Origin: Desulfocapsa sp050291935
Lineage (GTDB): Bacteria; Desulfobacterota; Desulfobulbia; Desulfobulbales; Desulfocapsaceae
Assembly (NCBI GenBank): GCA_050291935.1
Contig: JBNKKR010000004.1
Coordinates: 66,746-130,745, forward strand
Reading direction: 5' to 3'
Length of the DNA: 64,000 nt
Part shown: positions 51,742 to 59,403 of the stretch, one piece after another
Position numbering within the stretch: position 1 is the first letter of the stretch
How the letters are laid out: every line of letters begins with the position of its first letter
Notes under the pieces: model-generated
What the model was told of the DNA's origin: nothing
Seen by the model: the letters and a program-made list of their open reading frames with translations, nothing else
The model's database searches: none
Translations under genes and position numbers: made by a program

Positions 51742-52566
51742 TTACAGGGCTTGTGTTTGTCGCTTGATCTTTTTTATCCCAACATATTTGTTTTTTTCGC
51801 CACGAGGCGGGAAACCTCCACCAAAGAGTAAGGGCCTAAAAGTTATAAATTGGTAGCGCTTGTCCTGGACAACTACCAATGGAGGAGCATGGTGTCCTTC
51901 AAAATAATCATATCCTTCTTTTAAATTCTCCCAAAAAGAGAACCACTTCGATTTCGAATAGATGGCCATATTTTTCTTGGTCATTTTAAAGGGGAAAATA
52001 TGGATGGGCACCTGGTGTTGGCCCGCAATGATGGCTGACTCAATGATGGCATATATCTCATCCATACGGAAGTCAGTCATGGCAAAACAACCCGCCGATG
52101 AACAGCTACCGTGGATCATAAGAAGTGAACCTGTGCGTTTATGGCATCGGTCATACTCGTTTGGATATCCTATATTGACAGAAAGATGGTACCCGGAATT
52201 CGGGTTGAGTTGACTTGCACCAACACTATAAAATCCTTCGGGACTCTGTTTGTCACCCTCTCGCAGTTTGGGGCCTAAGCCTCCTGAGTTGTAGCAGATG
52301 GAGTAGCTTTTGAAACGGTCATACACAAGGCCATTACGCAACCAGATCTCCAGTGTTTTTTCCCGTTTGAAAATGCGAATAAAAACCGGATCACCCAAAT
52401 GATGTCCTTTTTGCTGCATTTCATAAATAAGCTTTGGTGCGATACGCTTATAGGCAGATTTTGATTTTTGTGAAGTCGGAATGGTGCCGGGTCCGGCTGC
52501 AGCAACGTACGTTGTCTCTACAAGACAGCAAGCGAAGAGCAATAATGTAAGACAGAAAAAACGCAT
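51742..52566 (-). CDS. YafK/DpaA-like L,D-transpeptidase-family protein
   Basis: 274 residues from ATG 52566, which begins a good signal peptide (MRFFCLTLLLFACCLV...VAAAG); the longer frame adds 32 unsupported residues. The domain spans about 60-200, with VFIRIFKREKTLEIWLRNG, CYNSGGLGPKLREGDKQSPEGFY (two segments), and the catalytic LLMIHGSCSSAGCFAMTD, in which His and the second Cys match the HxG...GCxAM of the YafK subgroup. The E. coli relative cuts the link between murein and Braun lipoprotein. It is a periplasmic murein-associated enzyme; the exact reaction is unknown. Confidence 0.82.
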   Translation of the reverse strand: MRFFCLTLLLFACCLVETTYVAAAGPGTIPTSQKSKSAYKRIAPKLIYEMQQKGHHLGDPVFIRIFKREKTLEIWLRNGLVYDRFKSYSICYNSGGLGPKLREGDKQSPEGFYSVGASQLNPNSGYHLSVNIGYPNEYDRCHKRTGSLLMIHGSCSSAGCFAMTDFRMDEIYAIIESAIIAGQHQVPIHIFPFKMTKKNMAIYSKSKWFSFWENLKEGYDYFEGHHAPPLVVVQDKRYQFITFRPLLFGGGFPPRGEKNKYVGIKKIKRQTQAL

Positions 52567-52670
52567 ACCAACAGTGGGCTTAGAAGAGTTAATGATCAAA
52601 ATCACAATACCAGACAACATGTTATGCCGAATTAAGCAAGAAACAAAAAGAATGTCCAGCAAAAACCGGG

Positions 52671-52901
52671 TTAATTTCGTTTTGTACCTCGGTAGGTAAA
52701 CGCTTTTGCGATCATTTTATAGTTGCTTCCCTTGTCAATCCCAATGTCTTTCCCGCAAACACATTGAATTTTATGACCGTTTGTCCGGGTAGTAAACATT
52801 TTTTGTATTCGATCTTTATGGCAACGCAGTACCTCCCCTTGCCCTATCTTGTCATAGCGCCAGAGTTTCTTTTTGCAGGCTGCACATCGAATTGTCAACA
52901 T
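52671..52901 (-). CDS. Small zinc-ribbon-like protein
   Basis: 76 residues with two Cys pairs, RCAACKKKLW (residues 5-12) and IQCVCGKDIG, separated by GQGEVLRCHKDRI. The pattern suggests one zinc-binding fold. Function is unknown. It stands between the YafK-like gene and the FlgO-type lipoprotein gene on the same strand. Confidence 0.6.
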   Translation of the reverse strand: MLTIRCAACKKKLWRYDKIGQGEVLRCHKDRIQKMFTTRTNGHKIQCVCGKDIGIDKGSNYKMIAKAFTYRGTKRN

Positions 52902-52923
52902 TATTAAGCATTTCTCTAGCGAG

Positions 52924-53547
52924 TTAATAAAATATTTTATCTATAAGCGAGGGGCGTGGTGGTTCTACAACGTTAGGATCTTTTGTCTGACGCTTAAGGC
53001 CAAACATGGCCAAAAGGTTGTCGTCCATACAGAGACGATAACTGGTTGCGGCAATAATATTTCGGTTTACGGGGTTCACCAGCTTACTGTTTATATACAG
53101 TATGCGATTATTAAGGGAGTAAGTGCCCAGTAATATTGCCTGCGCCGGCTGTTCCGGGGTGAGTAGTGAGAGGTCCCGGGAAAGGATCTTTTCGCCATCT
53201 TCAGGGCGAATTTTCATTGTGTTTCGTAAATTCACTTCTTTTACGGTATAGCCAAGCTGGACAAACCGCGCTGCCACATGGGTTTGTAAAAGACGGGAAA
53301 AGGTGGAAGTTGTTTCAAAGTTGTCAATGTCAACAAATGTTGTGGTGAGAATTGCCTCTTCCGGATGACGTGGCATAAGTGGGGGCATGGCGTTGAACGT
53401 GAGCTCATCAGCGATTTTTTCGCCTAATTTGATTACGTTGACATCAGCTCCCAATATATTTTCGAGGTGGGTGCAGTTGAGTGATGAACACGCGCTAACA
53501 AGAAGTGTTGCAAAGGATAAGAAAATGGATAAAAAAAGAGGTTTCAT
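52924..53547 (-). CDS. FlgO-domain lipoprotein
   Basis: 207 residues from ATG 53547, chosen because it starts the lipoprotein signal (MKPLFLSIFLSFATLLVSAC, lipobox VSAC). The rest is the FlgO fold: GEKIADELTFNA, TTTFVDIDNFETTSTFSRLLQTHVAARFVQLGY (in parts), AILLGTYSLNNRILYINSKLV. In Vibrio FlgO is an outer-membrane H-ring protein of the flagellum, but the domain is widespread outside flagellar loci. No flagellar gene is near. It lies four bases after the next lipoprotein gene, forming a pair. Confidence 0.8.
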   Translation of the reverse strand: MKPLFLSIFLSFATLLVSACSSLNCTHLENILGADVNVIKLGEKIADELTFNAMPPLMPRHPEEAILTTTFVDIDNFETTSTFSRLLQTHVAARFVQLGYTVKEVNLRNTMKIRPEDGEKILSRDLSLLTPEQPAQAILLGTYSLNNRILYINSKLVNPVNRNIIAATSYRLCMDDNLLAMFGLKRQTKDPNVVEPPRPSLIDKIFY

Positions 53548-53551
53548 CGAT

Positions 53552-54217
53552 TTATTGCGATACCATTTGAATTGTTTTGCCGGAGGAATAGTCTTGATAG
53601 TGCCAAAAATCTCTATCATTAATGTAATAAATATCTGATGTTCTGAATAGGTATTTTTCATCGGTTACCATTGAGGTACTGATTATTACTTCGTAGTGTC
53701 CACTGCCTGGAAAAGCAGCGTTGGCCACATCAAGGCCCGCTGAAAGCGCTAAAAGCTGCAATTCAACCGGGGCGTGACGGAAAACGGTGATGAGGCCAGT
53801 GACCACTGACAGACTCCCCGGGGGGATGGTGTAGCGATTTGCGGCATGGTACACCACCTGAACTTTGTAATCCAGTTGGATATCGGCAACATGTTTTTCC
53901 GTTGTTGTGGGGACTCCAAAACTAACCAGTCGGGTTAAGAGTAAGTCTCTAAATGCTTCATTGAATTGCGTGGTCTGACCTTTTTCACAGGGCTCTGCAT
54001 CATCCCCGCAGGTGCTTTTTACAAAAACTGCCTTATCAATATAGTCACTACGAATTAACTGGTTGTTAATCTGGTTAGCCACATCACTGGCCAGTACATC
54101 CCAATGGTATGCGGCCTGCATTTTTTGTTGTTCCGAATAGCCGTAAGAAGCGGGTTGCGGAATACGGGTGCATCCACAAATTAAGAGTAGGCTTGCAAAG
54201 ATGAGGCAATTACGCAT
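53552..54217 (-). CDS. Lipoprotein partner of the FlgO-domain protein
   Basis: 221 residues with a clear lipoprotein signal (MRNCLIFASLLLICGC, lipobox ICGC). The mature part contains DVANQINNQLIRSDYIDKAV, an alternating beta/alpha pattern, and LQLDYKVQ-like strands (IQLDYKVQVVYHA). No named family is recognised, but similar length and pairing with FlgO-domain lipoproteins suggests an outer-membrane complex. It is transcribed with the FlgO gene (four-base gap). Confidence 0.65.
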   Translation of the reverse strand: MRNCLIFASLLLICGCTRIPQPASYGYSEQQKMQAAYHWDVLASDVANQINNQLIRSDYIDKAVFVKSTCGDDAEPCEKGQTTQFNEAFRDLLLTRLVSFGVPTTTEKHVADIQLDYKVQVVYHAANRYTIPPGSLSVVTGLITVFRHAPVELQLLALSAGLDVANAAFPGSGHYEVIISTSMVTDEKYLFRTSDIYYINDRDFWHYQDYSSGKTIQMVSQ

Positions 54218-54341
54218 GGTATCATTCCATATAGAGGTTGCTTGAATAGTTTTTCTGATATAACTCTATCGGATGATATAAAAAAAATTAAAGCAGAACG
54301 TGAAAAATGTTTTTCTTTTCCCTTGTTCTTGATCTTTCCCG

Positions 54342-54782
54342 TTACAGAATGGAATCCAGTTTTTGGCGTAACTGTGCTTCCGGTGGTGCGCCAACAATTT
54401 GGTCAACCAGGGAACCCTTGTTAAAAAAGTAAAGACTTGGTACACCACGAATATTGTAATGCATGGCTGTACCCGGGTTGGTCGAGGTGTTGAGTTTGGC
54501 GATGATTACCTTTGCAAAGTATTCTCGGGCAAGGCGAGAGAGTATGGGAGCAATGGACTGGCACGGTCCACAGGTTGGTGAGTAAAAGTCCACCATAACA
54601 GGCAGTGAAGCATTGGCAATAAAGGCCTGAAACTCTGAATCTACCAACTCAACGGGAACGGCGTGGGCTGCTGTGTTGATAGGTGTCCCGCATTTCCCAC
54701 ATTTAGGCTTTAGGTGCTGTTTCCCCGTTGGGATTTTGTTTTTGGTATTGCATTTTGGGCAGGTGAGAATAATAGTATCCAC
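54342..54782 (-). CDS. trxC: Thioredoxin with N-terminal zinc ribbon (TrxC-like)
   Basis: 146 residues. The N-terminal CPKCNTKNKIP...CGKCG (Cys at about 9, 12, 28, 31) is the zinc ribbon of thioredoxin 2. The thioredoxin fold follows with active site FYSPTCGPCQSIAP (CGPC, about 70-73) and the cis-Pro in RGVPSLYFF. The zinc form is linked to oxidative stress in other bacteria. It is cytoplasmic and divergent from the PHP gene. Confidence 0.9.
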   Translation of the reverse strand: MDTIILTCPKCNTKNKIPTGKQHLKPKCGKCGTPINTAAHAVPVELVDSEFQAFIANASLPVMVDFYSPTCGPCQSIAPILSRLAREYFAKVIIAKLNTSTNPGTAMHYNIRGVPSLYFFNKGSLVDQIVGAPPEAQLRQKLDSIL

Positions 54783-54946
54783 GGAATGTCTCCATATTGA
54801 TGTTTCTAATTATCTGAGGCTTGAGTCGCACTCCACACGAAACATATGCTCATGCGCTATATGACCCAACTTGGGTAGAATGTGTGACAGCGAGTGGTTG
54901 CTGTCAAGATTTTGAAAGCTTTTCTTCCAAAAAAAACGCAAAAAGT

Positions 54947-55780
54947 ATGACTATAGATCTTCATGTCCATTCCCACTATTCCGACGGCACCAAAAGTCCG
55001 GAGGAGTTGGTGCGGCTGGCATCAAAAAGTGGTGTGCTGGCACTTGCCATCACAGATCATGATACCATGGATGGCGTGGAGGAGGCGCTGCTTGCCGGCG
55101 TGCGTTTTGGTGTGGAAGTGGTTCCCGGCGTGGAGTTGAGTGTGCTACATAATGGTCTTGTGCTTCATATCCTTGGATATTATCAAGACAGTGGGCAGGC
55201 AGATCTTGCCAGGGCCTTTGTCAGGTTGCAAACGGCAAGGGACGAGAGAAACAATAAAATCATCTCAAAGCTACAAGCACTTGGTATTGATGCAACCACT
55301 GAGGAACTTAGTGAAATATCAGGGATTGGGCAAACAGGAAGGCCGCATATCGCAAGGCTGCTAATGGCGCATGGTGCTGTCAGTTCGTTATCTCAGGCAT
55401 TTGACATGTATTTGGCAAAGGGGAAAAAAGCATACGTTGGACGATTTACTTTCAGCGCAAAAGAGGCCATTTCTCTTATTAAACAGGCGGGTGGTTTGGC
55501 TGTGCTCGCCCATCCTATTCAGATAGATAAGACACTTTCTAGTCTGGAAGCTCTTCTTCCCGAGTTGACTTCTTACGGGCTGGATGGCATTGAAACCTAC
55601 TATCCCAGCCAAAAGAAAAAAGAGCAAAAACGGATTAGAAAATTTGCTGCAATAAATGGGCTTTTTTTGACCGGAGGGAGTGACTATCATGGTGATATCA
55701 GGCCTGGTACTCGTCTTGCCGGTGGACATAATATCTATGTGCCACCTAAAATTCTTGAGGAAATGAAACGACGGTTATAG
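54947..55780 (+). CDS. PHP-domain phosphoesterase (TrpH/RNase AM-like)
   Basis: 277 residues from ATG 54947; the frame is open 42 codons upstream without similarity. Metal-binding motifs: DLHVHSHYSDGTKSPEELV (residues 4-20), AITDHDTMDG, VPGVELSV, LHILGYY, RPHIARLL, LAHPIQ, and GGSDYHGD. All PHP ligands are visible. Relatives are 5'-3' exoribonucleases or 3',5'-nucleotide bisphosphatases. It lies 38 bases before the NtrC-type regulator gene. Confidence 0.88.
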   Translation: MTIDLHVHSHYSDGTKSPEELVRLASKSGVLALAITDHDTMDGVEEALLAGVRFGVEVVPGVELSVLHNGLVLHILGYYQDSGQADLARAFVRLQTARDERNNKIISKLQALGIDATTEELSEISGIGQTGRPHIARLLMAHGAVSSLSQAFDMYLAKGKKAYVGRFTFSAKEAISLIKQAGGLAVLAHPIQIDKTLSSLEALLPELTSYGLDGIETYYPSQKKKEQKRIRKFAAINGLFLTGGSDYHGDIRPGTRLAGGHNIYVPPKILEEMKRRL

Positions 55781-55818
55781 GACAACAGAAAAGCGTTAAC
55801 AATAACACAGGAAAGAAA

Positions 55819-57207
55819 ATGCACTCTATTTTAGTCGTTGATGATGAGCCCAATTATTTGATTATTTTATCAGAACTTCTTCGCGATGAGGATTTTGAGG
55901 TATTTACAGCGCCAAATGGTGAAGAGGGATTGGCCGTTGTGGAAGAGGTGGATCTTGATCTGGTTATTACTGATATGCAAATGCCCGGAATGGATGGTTT
56001 GCAATTGTTAGACAAGGTAAAGGAGCGCAATGTCCATCTACCGGTGATTATGATAACCGCATTTGCTGAAGTTGAAAAGGCTGTGGCTGCAATGCAGGCG
56101 GGTGCTTTTACCTATTTGGCAAAACCTTATTCCAACGATGAGCTGTTAGTGAATATTAACAAGGCCATCCAGCATTATTCTCTGGTACAAGAAAACAGCC
56201 GGCTCAGAAAAGAGATGCTGACCAGAACCGGTTATTCCGGCATGGTAGGAAAGAACAAACGGATGCGACAGGTGTATGAGTTGATAGAAAAAGTGGCTCC
56301 AACTCCCTCCTCTGTTTTGATATCCGGTGAATCGGGAACGGGCAAAGAACTTGTGGCAAAGGCAATTCATTTTAACAGTAGCCGGGCGGAAAAACCTTTT
56401 ATTACCGTAAACTGTGCCGCCCTTGCTGAAAATCTATTGGAAAGTGAGCTGTTTGGGCATGAAAAAGGTGCATTTACTGGGGCTGTTTCCATGCGTAAAG
56501 GGCGTTTTGAACTGGCCGATGGAGGAACGCTTTTTTTAGATGAAATCGGTGAAATTCCCCTGGCTTTGCAGGCAAAACTGTTACGTGCCATTCAGGAGAA
56601 AAGTTTTGAAAGGGTGGGGGGAAGCAAAACCTTACTGGTGGATGTGAGGATTGTCAGTGCAACCAATAAAGAGCTCAAAGATGAGGTGAAAAACGGAACC
56701 TTTCGTGAAGATCTCTACTATAGACTTAAGGTCATTCATGTAGGTCTTCCGGCCCTTCGTGAACGGCAAGATGATATTCCTCTGTTGGTTGAATATTTTG
56801 TCAAAACGGTGGCAAGGCGTCTTGGAAAAACAGAGCTTTCCATAGCGAAAAGTGCCATGCGCTTGCTGGTAAGTCTTCCTTGGGAAGGCAATGTAAGGGA
56901 GCTGGAGAACACCATTGAACGCGCGGCAATTCTCTGTGATGACAATGTGATTCAAGATGATGACGTGCAACCTGAGTCAATTGACATGGACAATGGGCAA
57001 AGCTGGGGGGAACAGCTTGATTTGAGTCAGATTGTCCCTGCCGGAACAGATCTTAACGACGTCTTGTACGCAATTGAAAACAAGATGCTCCATCAGGCCC
57101 TTGAGGCCACAGGTTATGTGCAGGCGAGGGCAGCGGAAAAACTGGGTATAACCAAGAGCCTTTTGCAGTATAAAATGAAAAAATACGGGATAAAAAAAAG
57201 AAAATAA
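55819..57207 (+). CDS. Sigma-54-dependent NtrC-family response regulator
   Basis: 462 residues. Receiver: ILVVDDEPNYLIIL, Asp in LVITDMQMPGMDGLQLL, Lys in YLAKPYSNDELL. AAA+ domain: Walker A GESGTGKELVAKAIHFNS, sigma-54 contact loop GAFTGAV, Walker B GGTLFLDEIGEI, LPWEGNVRELEN. Fis-type HTH at the C-terminus: ALEATGYVQARAAEKLGI. It activates sigma-54 promoters when phosphorylated. The cognate kinase may be the orphan at 48618-50138; this is inference. Confidence 0.95.
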   Translation: MHSILVVDDEPNYLIILSELLRDEDFEVFTAPNGEEGLAVVEEVDLDLVITDMQMPGMDGLQLLDKVKERNVHLPVIMITAFAEVEKAVAAMQAGAFTYLAKPYSNDELLVNINKAIQHYSLVQENSRLRKEMLTRTGYSGMVGKNKRMRQVYELIEKVAPTPSSVLISGESGTGKELVAKAIHFNSSRAEKPFITVNCAALAENLLESELFGHEKGAFTGAVSMRKGRFELADGGTLFLDEIGEIPLALQAKLLRAIQEKSFERVGGSKTLLVDVRIVSATNKELKDEVKNGTFREDLYYRLKVIHVGLPALRERQDDIPLLVEYFVKTVARRLGKTELSIAKSAMRLLVSLPWEGNVRELENTIERAAILCDDNVIQDDDVQPESIDMDNGQSWGEQLDLSQIVPAGTDLNDVLYAIENKMLHQALEATGYVQARAAEKLGITKSLLQYKMKKYGIKKRK

Positions 57208-57220
57208 TTGTTTAGATTCG

Positions 57221-58084
57221 TTAACTTTTGTTACCGATCCCCCAATGGAGTTTATTTCTTAAGATGGCAAAGTAGTCACGGTGAGGGGAGACGATAAGAT
57301 CCAGTGGTTGCTTGGCCGTTTCGATAATAAGGCAGGCTTTGTCATTCATATCCCAGGCTGCCTGACCATCGACAATCACTTGTGCGGTGGGGCTGTTTTG
57401 GCTATTAAAACGCGTCTGTAGACGACTTTGTGCCGGCAATAGAACTGGACGAGAGCTAAGCATAAACGGGCAGATGGGAGTGACAAGAATTGATGCAAGG
57501 CCCGGATAAACAAGGGGACCTCCTGCAGAGAGATTATAGGCTGTTGATCCAGTGGGGGTGGAGAAGATAAGACCGTCTGCCTTATAGGTGTTGATATACT
57601 CCTGGTCGGCGTGGGTGGAGAGCTGGAGCATGGGGTCAAGGGTACCCTTGCTGATAACAACTTCGTTGAGCGCATAGCGTGAATTAACCGGTTTTCCAGG
57701 TTCAGTCAGAGTTGCCTTGAGCATCATCCGCTTTTCAATAATAATTTCCTCATGTACGATTTCATCAATGGCCGTCATTGCTTCCACCTCAGTCCTCTCC
57801 GTTAAAAAACCGAGATTACCGAGATTAATTCCAAGCACGGGAACACCAAGATGTGCAGCTTGATCGGCAACGTGGAGTAGGGTACCGTCACCTCCAAGTA
57901 CAATAAGGAGCTCCTGCTCCTCTTGGATCTGGTTTATGGTAACTTGGATGTTTTGGGACAGAAGCTTTTTTTTGATGGATTTGGCGAGGGTATCTGCAGG
58001 GGAGTAGTTTCTTTTGCAGATAATACCAACGCGTGAAGGGGATATTTTTCTGCTGGTACGAAATGTTTCGGCAAGGGGGGACAT
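57221..58084 (-). CDS. nadK: NAD kinase
   Basis: 287 residues from ATG 58084; the frame extends 17 codons into proC, which seems unlikely. The GGDG motif is in LLIVLGGDGTLLHVADQ; NLGNLGFLTE, the NE/D motif in YALNEVVIS, and the conserved YKADGLIFSTPTGSTAYNLS with AGGPLVYP are all there. It phosphorylates NAD to NADP in the cytoplasm. It lies one base after proC on the same strand and is convergent with the NtrC gene. Confidence 0.95.
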   Translation of the reverse strand: MSPLAETFRTSRKISPSRVGIICKRNYSPADTLAKSIKKKLLSQNIQVTINQIQEEQELLIVLGGDGTLLHVADQAAHLGVPVLGINLGNLGFLTERTEVEAMTAIDEIVHEEIIIEKRMMLKATLTEPGKPVNSRYALNEVVISKGTLDPMLQLSTHADQEYINTYKADGLIFSTPTGSTAYNLSAGGPLVYPGLASILVTPICPFMLSSRPVLLPAQSRLQTRFNSQNSPTAQVIVDGQAAWDMNDKACLIIETAKQPLDLIVSPHRDYFAILRNKLHWGIGNKS

Positions 58085-58085
58085 C

Positions 58086-58898
58086 TTAATTCTTCCCAAG
58101 TTCCAGAGAACGTTCGGTGGCCTTAGCGATTGCATCCATCACAATACCTTTAAATCCGCTTCGTTCAAGGACATGTTGCGCTGCTATTGTTGTGCCTCCA
58201 GGTGATGTTACCATGGCTCGTAATTCTGCCGGATGTTTTTCGCTTTCTAAAAGGAGTTTCACCGAACCGAGGATGGTTTGTAGAGCAAGCGTTGTGGCCG
58301 TTGGTCTTGGTAGCCCCTGCTCAACTCCGGCATCTATCATTGCCTCGGCAAAGGAAAATACATAAGCTGGTCCCGAACCAGAGAGTCCGGTGACGGCATC
58401 TAAAGCGGATTCGGGAAGGACAACAGCTTTGCCTATATTATTGAAAATTTCTTCAGCCAGTTGCATATCCTCAGGGCCTACATTTTGATTTCCGGAAATT
58501 CCAGAAGCCGCTTCAAGAACGAGTGCAGGAGTATTGGGCATTACCCGAATAATCTTACAGTTTTTGGGGGTGAGCGCCTTTTCATAAAATGCAATGGGAA
58601 GCCCTGCTGCGATGGAGATAATAAGATGCTCCTTGGTGATAAATTCTTTACTGCCTGCAAGAACGCCTGCCATGATTTGGGGTTTTACCGCAAGGATAAT
58701 TGTTGGGCATTCTTGCCAGAGCGGGTCACTGGAGTCAAATCCATTTACTCCGTAGGTGGTGTTTAGGTATTTACAGCGATCTTGGCTAGGTTCGGCTACG
58801 AAAATATCTTGCTTTGCATATACTCCTGAGTGGATAAGGCCACGGATCAGGGCTTCTCCCATCTGTCCTCCACCAATAAAACCAATTTTTTTTGTCAT
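58086..58898 (-). CDS. proC: Pyrroline-5-carboxylate reductase
   Basis: 270 residues, full length. KIGFIGGGQMGEALIRGLI is the NADPH loop; ILAVKPQIMAGVL, SIAAGLPI, VMPNTPALV, and the signature segment GLSGSGPAYVFSFAEAMIDAGVEQG (in two parts) with SPGGTTIAAQHVLE are typical. It catalyses the last step of proline synthesis. It forms a two-gene unit with nadK. Confidence 0.96.
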   Translation of the reverse strand: MTKKIGFIGGGQMGEALIRGLIHSGVYAKQDIFVAEPSQDRCKYLNTTYGVNGFDSSDPLWQECPTIILAVKPQIMAGVLAGSKEFITKEHLIISIAAGLPIAFYEKALTPKNCKIIRVMPNTPALVLEAASGISGNQNVGPEDMQLAEEIFNNIGKAVVLPESALDAVTGLSGSGPAYVFSFAEAMIDAGVEQGLPRPTATTLALQTILGSVKLLLESEKHPAELRAMVTSPGGTTIAAQHVLERSGFKGIVMDAIAKATERSLELGKN

Positions 58899-59138
58899 CT
58901 GTGTATGTCCTATTACGTATGAAAATGTTTTAATGTTATATAGTGTTGTGAAACTTCTTTAATCTAGCGTACATTTACCAGATGAGCAATGTTGTTTCTT
59001 TTCTGGTCATGAAAACATACATTGGTGAAGAACGGTAAGTTATTACAAGAACAGACAGTAGTTCGTAAAAAAACGCGCACTTCTTACAGAAGAGAGCTTG
59101 ATTTACGGAATAGACGTATATTTGGTTTGGAGGATATG

Positions 59139-59312
59139 ATGCTTAGTCAGGAATTGCTTGATATTTTGGCCTGTCCAAAATGTAAGGAAGCCGTAGAACT
59201 CAATGACTCAAAGGACGGGTTGGTTTGTAAGACATGTGCTTTGGTATATGAAATAAAAGATGATATTCCAATTATGCTGATTGATGAGGCGAAATCTCTT
59301 GCGGAAGAATAG
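59139..59312 (+). CDS. Trm112/UPF0434-family zinc protein
   Basis: 57 residues from ATG 59139, with TTGGAGG five bases upstream; the frame is open 39 codons further without support. The motif LLDILACPKCKEAVELN, then LVCKTCALVYEIKDDIPIML gives two CxxC pairs of the Trm112 zinc fold. In eukaryotes and archaea Trm112 activates methyltransferases; bacterial members are often encoded near lipid A or translation genes. The ending IPIMLIDEA is a family trait. Confidence 0.85.
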   Translation: MLSQELLDILACPKCKEAVELNDSKDGLVCKTCALVYEIKDDIPIMLIDEAKSLAEE

Positions 59313-59325
59313 CTTGTGGGGTCAT

Positions 59326-59368
59326 AAAAAAAGGCCAAGCTCCCTTTCAGAAGCTTGGCCTTTTTGTC
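59326..59368. terminator. Bidirectional rho-independent terminator
   Basis: AAGGCCAAGCT (59331-59341) pairs perfectly with AGCTTGGCCTT (59352-59362) around a ten-base loop, with an A-run on the left and a T-run on the right. It can end both the Trm112-like transcript and the opposing ppsA transcript. Confidence 0.9.
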
Positions 59369-59403
59369 TTTAAAGTGAATATTGCAAATATTTCGCTTGT
59401 CCT

